A DNA stretch of 64,000 nt. It comes from Rufibacter latericius. GTDB lineage: Bacteria; Bacteroidota; Bacteroidia; Cytophagales; Hymenobacteraceae. Under the pieces are notes generated by a model that saw only the letters and a program-made list of their open reading frames with translations, was not told where the DNA came from and ran no database searches. The stretch spans positions 186,001 through 250,000 of the forward strand of contig NZ_RJJD01000008.1 in the NCBI RefSeq assembly GCF_003721515.1, read 5' to 3'. Both the position numbers and the translations under genes were made by a program. Shown here piece by piece: positions 56,945 to 64,000 of the stretch (position 1 is its first letter; each line of letters begins with the position of its first letter).

Positions 56945-57268
56945 ATGCAAGAAGACATCACTGTTTACGTAGAGACCCCAGAAGGCGAGCGCGTTGCCGT
57001 TCCCGTGCCCACAGATATGGGTTTGAGTTTGATGGAAGCCCTGAAAGCCAACGAGTTTGACATTCTGGCTACCTGCGGCGGCATGGCCCTTTGTGCCACC
57101 TGCCACGTAGAACTTCTGGAGGCTCCTGAACTGCCAGAACCATCTGACGACGAATTGTACATGCTGGAAAACCTGCCCAACCTGCGGGATACCAGCCGTC
57201 TTTCGTGCCAGATCAGGGTGACGCCAGCCCTAGACGGCATGGTGCTACGCGTGATGTCTGACCACTAA
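56945..57268 (+). CDS. 2Fe-2S ferredoxin, adrenodoxin-like
   Basis: 107 residues. The cluster cysteines are C44, C50, C53 and C88 (CGGMALCATC and SRLSCQI), the spacing of adrenodoxin/Isc-type ferredoxins rather than plant type. Four bases separate it from the reductase gene, so a two-gene electron-transfer unit is clear. Possible acceptors are Fe-S assembly or a hydroxylase; none is encoded nearby, although the window opens with an IscA-like gene far away. Confidence 0.93.
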   Translation: MQEDITVYVETPEGERVAVPVPTDMGLSLMEALKANEFDILATCGGMALCATCHVELLEAPELPEPSDDELYMLENLPNLRDTSRLSCQIRVTPALDGMVLRVMSDH

Positions 57269-57290
57269 GCATCCTATTTTTCAGAGGCAG

Positions 57291-57330
57291 AAAGCCCTGG
57301 CTGTTGCAGTAAATGCGTAGCCGGGGCTTT
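57291..57330 (+). terminator. Terminator of the ferredoxin unit
   Basis: 12-bp stem AAAGCCCTGGCT / AGCCGGGGCTTT with one G-T wobble, followed by CCCGTTTTAG and then a repeat copy (57334-57368). Confidence 0.65.
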
Positions 57331-57333
57331 CCC

Positions 57334-57368
57334 GTTTTAGGCCCGTTCTCAGGAAAATAGGCTTAAAA
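57334..57368 (+). repeat. 3'-end palindromic repeat after the ferredoxin gene
   Basis: 35-bp copy GTTTTAGGCCCGTTCTC / AGGAAAATAGGCTTAAAA, adjoining the terminator stem. Confidence 0.65.
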
Positions 57369-57564
57369 TCCTTTTTGCCAGCAAGCTATTTTCATAATAA
57401 ATAGGAGTTTTTAGCTTAAAGAATTCTTAATATTCCCTTTAAATACAAATTTTTAATTATTTCTTGCAGATGAGATAGCGTTTTTTCAATCTCTCTCTGT
57501 ATATTCAGAAAAAGATTAATACAAGAAAAGATATCCTATTGAATACTCTAAATATCCCCTTAAG

Positions 57565-58329
57565 ATGGAATTACTTGCGTATGAAAGCGCCCAGAAAATC
57601 TGGAGGCAAGTCTCCAAGGAATCAACAGCTCCGGAGATAGATTTTGAGCTGGAGGTCCATAAAAAACTACTGAACATCTTTCAGGTTGGAGATTACTATT
57701 ACTTCATCTTCAACTGCCCCGAAGCCAGGATAGAATTCGTCAGTGACAACGTCCAAGACATTCTTGGGTTTCCTCCGGAGAATTTCACCGTGCCTGAAGT
57801 GCTCAACCGCATTCACCCCGATGATTTACCCTGTTTCCTGAACTTTGAGAATGCCGCCAAAGAATTCTTCCTCCAGTTGCCGGCGGGCAAGAGCCTGAAG
57901 TACAAGGTGAGGTATGATTTCCGCATCAGGAAAGCCGATGGGAATTACCTCCGCATTCTGCACCAGACCGTCACCATTCAGGCTGATGAGGCTGGTGCCG
58001 TGCTACGCTCTTTTGTGGTGCATACAGATATCTCCCACCTGAAGCACGAAGGCAAACCGGTTCTGTCGTTCATTGGCCTTGACGGGGAACCCTCTTACAT
58101 TGACGTGAACGCCAAGCATGTTTTCTGCTCAGATAAAGACATGTTAAGCAAACGGGAGAAAGAAATCCTATCTCTGCTCATTTCTGGAAAACATAGTACC
58201 GAGATCGGAAAGAAACTGTATATCAGTCAGCATACGGTTAACACGCACCGCCGGAACATTCTGGCCAAAACCGGGTCAGCCAGCACCTCAGAACTGGTGG
58301 CCAAAGCGGTGAGGGAAGGTTGGTTGTAA
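57565..58329 (+). CDS. PAS-domain LuxR-type transcriptional regulator
   Basis: 254 residues. A PAS_3-like sensor domain (about 60-160; FVSDNVQDILGFPPENFT, FRIRKADGNYLRILHQTV) is joined to a C-terminal GerE-type helix-turn-helix (about 190-250; LSKREKEILSLLISGKHSTE, YISQHTVNTHRRNILAKTG). There is no receiver domain, so it is probably a one-component sensor that reads a small ligand or redox state. The gene is flanked by large gaps and so is probably autonomous. Targets unknown; the TonB receptors downstream are candidates only by position. Confidence 0.9.
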   Translation: MELLAYESAQKIWRQVSKESTAPEIDFELEVHKKLLNIFQVGDYYYFIFNCPEARIEFVSDNVQDILGFPPENFTVPEVLNRIHPDDLPCFLNFENAAKEFFLQLPAGKSLKYKVRYDFRIRKADGNYLRILHQTVTIQADEAGAVLRSFVVHTDISHLKHEGKPVLSFIGLDGEPSYIDVNAKHVFCSDKDMLSKREKEILSLLISGKHSTEIGKKLYISQHTVNTHRRNILAKTGSASTSELVAKAVREGWL

Positions 58330-58484
58330 GAAATTACCTTTTCAGGATTCCGCCACCATCGGCTAAAAAATCCATCTATCGCATTCTACCTTATCGGGCC
58401 GGTAATTATTCGGGCAACTTTCCGCTATTCGTCTGCTGATTTTCTCTTCAGTATCTTCCTCTTCTGTCCATGAGCCTTCTGCCC

Positions 58485-58520
58485 GTTTTCTTGCCCTTTT
58501 CAGGAAACCAGCCCTAAAAC
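58485..58520. repeat. 3'-end palindromic repeat after the LuxR-type gene
   Basis: 36-bp degenerate copy (GTTTTCTTGCCC ... CCAGCCCTAAAAC). It lies 156 bp after the stop. Confidence 0.5.
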
Positions 58521-58714
58521 GATAATCCTTTCATTCTCTTCATTTTAAGGAGAACGCTTTAGGGGTAAGTTGTTAAGGTTTTGTTAAAAACTTCCTTTTT
58601 AGAAGAGGCACTGTAATTTTCACGTGCCTCTTCGTACTAATGCTTTGACTGAAAAAATACGGATGTTTTTTGGAGAGCGTAGCCCCGGGCCACGACTTCG
58701 GGACTTTCCTCCAG

Positions 58715-58722
58715 TATCTTTG
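58715..58722 (+). promoter_or_regulatory. -7 promoter element of TonB receptor 1
   Basis: TATCTTTG fits TAnnTTTG and lies 32 bp before the ATG at 58755. The -33 box is not clear. Confidence 0.5.
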
Positions 58723-58754
58723 CAGCCGCTAAAAGCAATCTTCTTAAATTCTGT

Positions 58755-61283
58755 ATGAAAAAACTTCTGCTCTTAACCTTGTTAAGCTGCGCCGCCTCTG
58801 CCCCGCTCTGGGCGCAGAACCCAGTAAATTCTCCACGTCCACAAACCAACCCTGCTGCGGGGGCACCTGCTGTTCAGGCGGCCTCAGGAACAGGAAAAAT
58901 CATCGGCACCATTGTAGACTCTACCAGTGCTAAACCGGTTGAGTTCGCCACCATCGCCCTGATTCAGGCGGGTACCGGCAAAACCGTAGACGGTACCGTC
59001 ACCGATGAAAAAGGCCGCTTCTCCTTGAACAGAGTCGCGCAGGGTACCTATACCCTTAACATCAGCTTCATTGGCTACGAAACCAAAGAACTGAGAAACG
59101 TCTCTATTTCAGCCAACGACCAGGAAGCCAACCTGAACAGAATAGTGTTAAGGGCTTCGCAAACCAGGCTTCAGGAAGTAACCGTGGTAGGCGAAAAGCC
59201 TTTGATTGAAGACAAAGTAGACCGTTTGGTGTACAACGCCGAGAAAGACATCACCAACACCGGAGGCACCGCCGCCGACGTGATGCAGAAAGTACCGTCA
59301 ATCTCTTTAGACCAGGACGGAAACATCCAGATGCGCGGTAGCGGAAACGTGCGCGTGCTTATCAACGGCAAACCTTCTACCGTAATGGCCGGCAGCGTGG
59401 CCGATGCATTGAAGCAAATTCCCGCTGACGTGATCAAAAACGTGGAAGTGATTACCAGCCCATCGGCGAAATACGATGCTGAAGGTACCGCCGGAATTGT
59501 GAACATCATCACCAAGAAAAACAGCTTGCAAGGGGTAACCGGATCGGTGACCTTGACTGGCGGTACCCGCGCCAGCAACGGTAACGGAAACGTAGGCATC
59601 AAGCAAGGGAAACTTGGCATCAACGTGAATGCGGGCGTGAACAGGTTCTACAGCAAGGGAGGCATGGAAATCAACCAGATGAACCAGACCAAAAACATCA
59701 CTACCGGTGAGGTGTTTGAGAACAATGTGGCCCAGGTAGGCACTAGCACGGTTGATGGTATGTTTGGGTTTGGTCAGCTAGGTCTTGAATATGACCTCAA
59801 CGAAAAGAACAGCCTTGCGGCAGGCATCAGGGTAAATACCGGAAGCTTTAAGATGCGGTCTCACCAGTCTGCCACCACCACCATTGCCGAGCAAAACGAG
59901 GCCCAAACTGGTTTTTCAGACCCCACACTGGTAGATGAATATAACCTGTCCATGAAAAACAACAACAAACGGTTGAGCATGGACCTGAACCTGGACTTTA
60001 CCCACCAGTTTAAAAAGCCTCAGCAGGAATTAACGTTATTGGCGCTATACAGCCAGACCGATCAGGATAATAACGTAAACCAAACCAGGTATGAAGTGGA
60101 AGGACCGTTAAGATCTATCACCCTTAATGAAAATGAAGGATTGAACAAAGAACTTACCTTCCAGGCAGATTATGCCCACCCCATGCCTAAGAACACCTTG
60201 CTAGAAATTGGGGCAAAAGGCATTCTACGCGATGTCTCCAGTGAGTCCCTGTATGACGGTGTAGACCTGAACAGTGGTTTCAATTATGACCAGAACGTGA
60301 TGGCGACGTACCTTTCTTATGGGTTCAACCTGAACAAGAAAACCGCCCTGAAGTTTGGCGGACGCTACGAGTACACCGATGTGGCCGGAAATTTTGACAA
60401 CCCAGAGCAGGACTTCACCACCAACTATGACAACTTCATCCCTAACGTAACGCTGGCGTATGACCTGAAGCCTAACATGAAGTTGCGGACTTCGTTCACC
60501 CAACGGATCCAACGACCGCAATTGTTTTTCCTGAACCCGTACCGTCAGCAGCAGGGGCCAAATGTGGTAGTGTACGGTAACCCAAGACTGGATGCTGAGT
60601 TAACCGATTCTTACGAGATCAACTACAGCACCTTCTTTAAAACTACCTCTATCAACTTATCGGCGTACATGCGGGTGACTGATAACGCCATTGAGTCTGT
60701 TTCTGATGTGATTGACGAGATCACGTACGTAACCTTCAACAACATTGCTAAAAACAAGACGTACGGCACTACCCTTTCTGGTTCAACCAAGCCCATTCCG
60801 GCCTGGAACATCAACGGTAACCTGAACCTGTACTATGTTGATCTGAATGCCCCGTTTGCCTCAAATTCTGGCTGGATGTACAACATCAACGTGAGTTCGG
60901 GCTACACGTTCGGGAAAGGAATAAGTGCCCAGTTCTCTGGTGGTTTCAACTCTGACCGTATTCAATTGCAAGGAATAGCTTCCTCTTTCTCTTACCACAA
61001 CCTGGCTATTCGGAAGGAACTGTTTGAGAAAAAAGGTGCCTTGAGTCTGGGAATGGATAATCCGTTCAGAGAGGCTTTAAGATTCGAAAATGAGTTATCA
61101 GGCAGAAGCATTACCTCAGGCCAGCCGTTTAGAACCAACTCTTTGGTAACGCAATATAATCGCGGATTCAGGGTAACATTTGAATACCGCTTCGGGAAAT
61201 TGCAGCAGCAAGGTCCGCCTAAGCGCAAGAAATCCATCCGCAACGATGACGCCAAGCAAGGCGATGGTGGTGGGGTTCAATAA
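58755..61283 (+). CDS. TonB-dependent outer-membrane receptor, CarboxypepD_reg type, paralog 1
   Basis: 842 residues. Signal peptide (about 1-20), a Pro/Ala-rich linker, a carboxypeptidase-regulatory-like domain (about 48-125; IIGTIVDSTSAKPVEFATIA), a plug domain (about 135-250; EVTVVGEKPLIEDKVDRLVY, MRGSGNVRVLINGKPS), then a barrel of the OMP_b-brl_3 class ending VTFEYRFGK. It imports an unknown ligand using TonB energy. The C-terminus is a short Lys-rich, Gly-rich tail rather than a terminal aromatic strand. No SusD partner is present, so it is not a standard SusCD pair. A strong terminator follows and a close paralog lies 460 bp downstream. Confidence 0.9.
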   Translation: MKKLLLLTLLSCAASAPLWAQNPVNSPRPQTNPAAGAPAVQAASGTGKIIGTIVDSTSAKPVEFATIALIQAGTGKTVDGTVTDEKGRFSLNRVAQGTYTLNISFIGYETKELRNVSISANDQEANLNRIVLRASQTRLQEVTVVGEKPLIEDKVDRLVYNAEKDITNTGGTAADVMQKVPSISLDQDGNIQMRGSGNVRVLINGKPSTVMAGSVADALKQIPADVIKNVEVITSPSAKYDAEGTAGIVNIITKKNSLQGVTGSVTLTGGTRASNGNGNVGIKQGKLGINVNAGVNRFYSKGGMEINQMNQTKNITTGEVFENNVAQVGTSTVDGMFGFGQLGLEYDLNEKNSLAAGIRVNTGSFKMRSHQSATTTIAEQNEAQTGFSDPTLVDEYNLSMKNNNKRLSMDLNLDFTHQFKKPQQELTLLALYSQTDQDNNVNQTRYEVEGPLRSITLNENEGLNKELTFQADYAHPMPKNTLLEIGAKGILRDVSSESLYDGVDLNSGFNYDQNVMATYLSYGFNLNKKTALKFGGRYEYTDVAGNFDNPEQDFTTNYDNFIPNVTLAYDLKPNMKLRTSFTQRIQRPQLFFLNPYRQQQGPNVVVYGNPRLDAELTDSYEINYSTFFKTTSINLSAYMRVTDNAIESVSDVIDEITYVTFNNIAKNKTYGTTLSGSTKPIPAWNINGNLNLYYVDLNAPFASNSGWMYNINVSSGYTFGKGISAQFSGGFNSDRIQLQGIASSFSYHNLAIRKELFEKKGALSLGMDNPFREALRFENELSGRSITSGQPFRTNSLVTQYNRGFRVTFEYRFGKLQQQGPPKRKKSIRNDDAKQGDGGGVQ

Positions 61284-61743
61284 CCTTTCTTAAATAATAA
61301 AGAGAAGAGCGATGCCGGTGCGGCATCGCTCTTCTCTTTTAAGGGTATTTCTAAAAACCGGGCAAAAAGAAAATCTTCTCAAAGAGCTTCAAATATATGA
61401 TCAGTATATATACAATTAATACTATATGTCTCACGTTTGTTTTTCCAGACGGTCCTGCCTCAGTTTATCCCTACTTTCAGAAAAATGGCTCCAAAAATAT
61501 TATCGCGGAGGGAAGCAGCTTATTCTTTAAGTGGATGTCTTTGCCATAATCAACCCCTTTTCGCCAGTGAATTTATTTCAACCTGCCGCTAAACCATTCA
61601 TCTTTTTAAATGTCCAAGAGCTGTGGCCTAATCATCTAAGTTCCGGAAATAAATGCCACTGAAAAGCCTTATTTAAAATTCAATTCTTCAATCACTATAC
61701 CTTTTATTCAACCCTTTATTAAACACTCTCTACAACCCTTTTC
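61284..61743. other. Intergenic region between the two TonB receptors
   Basis: 460 bp with the terminator at 61299-61339, a degenerate repeat half (61336-61369) and an AT-rich stretch before the second receptor. No convincing promoter box, gene or RNA was recognised. Confidence 0.5.
61299..61339 (+). terminator. Terminator of TonB receptor 1
   Basis: Perfect 19-bp stem (61299-61317 / 61321-61339) with a three-base loop GTG and a T-run (TTTT) in its right end. 15 bp after the stop. Confidence 0.9.
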
Positions 61744-64000
61744 ATGCGTCACCCCTTTTTGATTGCTTGCCTGTGCCTGGCGGCGGCCTCTTTACAGGCC
61801 CAAACTCCCTCCCCTGCTCCCACCCCCTCTACCGTGACTGCTTCGGGTGGAGGCGTTCAACGGATGGCTTCCGGAAAAATAAGCGGAGTTGTAATGGATT
61901 CCACCACAAACAAACCTGTGGAGTTTGCTACAGTTTCCTTGGTGAATGCCGCCACCGGCAAACCCATTGACGGCACCGTAACCGATGATCGTGGCCGGTT
62001 CACTTTGTCCCGGGTGGCTTTCGGGACGTATTCTGTCTCGGTGAGTTTTATTGGCTATGAGAGTTTCACCCGCACCGGAGTAACCGTTTCAGACAAAGAC
62101 TCTGAGGTGGTTTTAGGCCGCATTGTGCTTAAACCCGTGCAGAACAAACTGAAGGAAGTAACCGTGGTAGGCGAGAAACCATTGGTAGAGGACAAAGTGG
62201 ACCGCATGGTGTACAATGCCGAGCAGGACATCACCAACATTGGCGGCAATGCCTCAGACGTGCTCAAGAAAGTGCCTTCGCTTACGGTAGACCTAGACGG
62301 GAACGTGCAGTTGCGCGGATCGGCTAACGTTCGGGTGCTCATCAACAACAAGCCCTCCAGCATCATGGCCAACAGCGTGGCAGACGCTTTAAAGCAGATT
62401 CCGTCAGACATGATCAAAACTGTGGAGGTGATTACCAGCCCGTCGGCTAAGTATGACGCCGAGGGTACTGCCGGTATCATCAACATCATCACGAAGAAGA
62501 ACACGATGTACGGCGTGAACGGAAGCGTGAGTACCTCAGTGGGTACGCGAAACTCCAACGGAAACGCCAACGTGAACGTGCGGCGCGGCAAAGTGGGCTT
62601 TAATGCCAGCTTAGGTACCCACCAGCAATACAACGGCAAAAATGAAAGCGAACTGCACCGCATTACCAATCCGGATACTGAAGGAGAAAGCACCTTGAAC
62701 CAATTGGGAGAATCTAAGCGCCGAGGCGGCGGAGTGTACGGGCAGATTGGGTTTGATGCCGATCTAGACTCCCTGAACACGGTGACGGGCGGTGTTAATG
62801 TGTACCGCGGTTATGGCCGCAACCAGGGATTACAACACTCCCAAACCAGTAGAGCTAACACCTTCCAGGAAATTGAGAACGTAATGCGGGGAAGGAACAA
62901 GAACGGATCGGTAGACCTGAACCTGGGCTACACCCACATCTTCAAACCACAACAAGAGCTTTCAGTACTGGCACAGTGGAACAAAGGGGCCAACACCAGC
63001 GCCACAGACCAGGACATTTTCCTGAACCAGAACTACGCCCTTGACACGCTCCTACGCAACACCAATGACGGTAGTAACCGCGAGATGACATTCCAGGTAG
63101 ATTACGTGCATCCGTTCCAAAACAAAACCCAATTGGAGATTGGCACCAAAGGCATCCTGCGCCACGCTGAAAGTGACGCCTTGTACCGCAGCATTCGGCT
63201 GTCCACGGAGGCTGAGCAGTTGCGGCCCAACCAGTTCACCTATGACCAGGATGTGTACTCCACCTATGCTTCGTACGGCTTCAAGTTCCTGAAAAACTAT
63301 AACGTGAAATCAGGCGCCCGTTTTGAGTACACCAACATTGATGGCCAATACATTCAACCGTACCAAGACCCGTTCACCGACAACTATTACAACTTCATCC
63401 CCAACATCCTTATCTCCCGCACTATCAAAAGCCAGACGTTCAGGGTAGGTTATACCCAACGGATTCAACGACCGCAGATCTGGTACCTGAACCCGTACGT
63501 GAACATCATTGATGCCAAGAACGTGTCGTTCGGGAACCCGGAACTGGAGCCCGAGTTGTCGCATTCGTATGAGTTTGGCTACAGCAATTACTTTAAGACC
63601 AGTTCCATTAACCTGTCTCTGTACTGGCGCCAAACCAACAACGCCATTGAGAGTTTCAGGAGAGTGGTGGGGGAGCCGGGCGCCCTGCAACCTTCAGATG
63701 AAGTTTTGTGGCAGCAGAAAGATGTGGCGTATACCACGTACTACAACATCGGGAAGAATGCGACTTACGGCTTGAGTTTCTCGGGGAATACCAAACCGGT
63801 GCCTAAATGGAACATTGGCGGAAGCTTCAACCTGAACTACATCAAGCTTCAGAGCAACGTAGCGGACCGAATCCAGAGCAATGCGGCCATGCAGTACAGC
63901 GTGAACGCGAACTCGGGGTATGACTTCGGGAAAGGATTGGCGGCGCAGTTCTTCGGGTCGTTTAGTTCGCCCCGGCCCAGCATTCAGGGAAAATTCTCGG
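61744..64000 (+). CDS. TonB-dependent outer-membrane receptor, paralog 2, 3' end cut
   Basis: The frame opens at ATG 61744 and stays open to the last base (752 codons), so the 3' end is missing. Signal peptide MRHPFLIACLCLAAASLQAQ, then a Pro/Thr linker, a carboxypeptidase-regulatory domain (ISGVVMDSTTNKPVEFATVS), a plug (EVTVVGEKPLVEDKVDRMVY, LRGSANVRVLINNKPS) and most of the barrel. It is clearly paralogous to the preceding receptor, with the plug nearly identical and the barrel loops diverged, as expected for receptors that bind different ligands. Expected full length is about 800-850 residues. Confidence 0.9.
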   Translation, partial: MRHPFLIACLCLAAASLQAQTPSPAPTPSTVTASGGGVQRMASGKISGVVMDSTTNKPVEFATVSLVNAATGKPIDGTVTDDRGRFTLSRVAFGTYSVSVSFIGYESFTRTGVTVSDKDSEVVLGRIVLKPVQNKLKEVTVVGEKPLVEDKVDRMVYNAEQDITNIGGNASDVLKKVPSLTVDLDGNVQLRGSANVRVLINNKPSSIMANSVADALKQIPSDMIKTVEVITSPSAKYDAEGTAGIINIITKKNTMYGVNGSVSTSVGTRNSNGNANVNVRRGKVGFNASLGTHQQYNGKNESELHRITNPDTEGESTLNQLGESKRRGGGVYGQIGFDADLDSLNTVTGGVNVYRGYGRNQGLQHSQTSRANTFQEIENVMRGRNKNGSVDLNLGYTHIFKPQQELSVLAQWNKGANTSATDQDIFLNQNYALDTLLRNTNDGSNREMTFQVDYVHPFQNKTQLEIGTKGILRHAESDALYRSIRLSTEAEQLRPNQFTYDQDVYSTYASYGFKFLKNYNVKSGARFEYTNIDGQYIQPYQDPFTDNYYNFIPNILISRTIKSQTFRVGYTQRIQRPQIWYLNPYVNIIDAKNVSFGNPELEPELSHSYEFGYSNYFKTSSINLSLYWRQTNNAIESFRRVVGEPGALQPSDEVLWQQKDVAYTTYYNIGKNATYGLSFSGNTKPVPKWNIGGSFNLNYIKLQSNVADRIQSNAAMQYSVNANSGYDFGKGLAAQFFGSFSSPRPSIQGKFS

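Larger units (their letters stand above)
58330..58754. other. Intergenic region before TonB receptor 1
   Basis: 425 bp. It contains a repeat copy (58485-58520), a hairpin GAAGAGGCAC / GTGCCTCTTC (58602-58633) that may end the regulator transcript, and a -7 element at 58715-58722. No gene was seen. Confidence 0.55.

Noticed and set aside
62055..62780. 241-codon minus-strand frame opposite TonB receptor 2
   Set aside because: Plus-strand receptor frame is clear and open to the end of the window; the shadow is Ser/Pro/Leu-rich and its counterpart also occurs opposite receptor 1.

Overview
The window looks like a chromosomal segment of a Bacteroidota bacterium, most likely order Cytophagales, family Hymenobacteraceae (Rufibacter/Hymenobacter/Pontibacter-like). 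The placement is an inference. It rests on the Bacteroidota promoter signature (TTTG, 19 nt, TAnnTTTG) upstream of several genes, two TonB-dependent receptors with carboxypeptidase-regulatory N-domains, an S46 dipeptidyl-peptidase, a PorQ-like barrel with a helix-hairpin-helix barrel partner, and a SigZ-type sigma factor. No rRNA, tRNA, CRISPR array, transposase or phage gene was seen.

Layout. (1) 1-11.6 kb is housekeeping DNA of intermediate GC: the 3' end of an iscA-like gene, a ChaN-family protein, a NatA/NatB-like ABC exporter, grpE-dnaJ, obgE, adk, hpt, a membrane pyrophosphatase (hppA) and an M42-like aminopeptidase. (2) 12-13.3 kb holds a TPR lipoprotein-like gene. (3) 13.3-29.6 kb is a strikingly AT-rich surface-polysaccharide island. 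It has a polytopic membrane protein (possible polymerase), six glycosyltransferases, a nonulosonic (sialic-like) acid module (NeuB/NANS-like synthase, KdsC-like phosphatase, SpsF-like cytidylyltransferase and a candidate GT-B transferase), a Wzx-like flippase, and a sugar aminotransferase plus N-formyltransferase pair. (4) 29.7-36.9 kb carries two copies of a UDP-glucose dehydrogenase/UDP-glucuronate decarboxylase pair (UDP-xylose synthesis) flanking an asnB-like amidotransferase. The upstream copy is extremely GC-rich and the downstream copy is mosaic. (5) 37.2-38.3 kb is a divergent GDP-mannose pyrophosphorylase gene. (6) 38.9-40.6 kb is a small organoarsenical-type cluster (ArsI-like lyase, GNAT acetyltransferase, SigZ-like sigma factor). 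(7) 40.7-45.5 kb is a flavin oxidoreductase followed by two tandem GT-C-like membrane proteins. (8) 45.5-57.3 kb holds outer-membrane and general genes: HHH barrel protein, PorQ-like protein, DPP7-type peptidase, yidD, DUF4184 protein, FCY1-like cytosine deaminase, MsrB, a beta-propeller protein, lgt, and a ferredoxin reductase with a 2Fe-2S ferredoxin. (9) 57.5-64 kb holds a PAS-LuxR regulator and two paralogous TonB-dependent receptors, the second cut by the window end.

How it works together: most of regions 3-5 appears to build and export one glycan. Ugd/Uxs would supply UDP-glucuronate and UDP-xylose, ManC GDP-mannose, RffA-like plus formyltransferase an N-formylated dideoxy sugar, and the NeuB/KdsC/SpsF set a CMP-nonulosonate. 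The glycosyltransferases would assemble the repeat unit and the flippase would move it across the membrane.

The most notable non-gene signals are a dispersed ~36-bp imperfect palindrome found almost only just after stop codons (about 17 copies, apparently absent from the AT-rich island), a perfect 69-bp palindrome at 14701-14769, and the patchwork identity between the two uxs copies.
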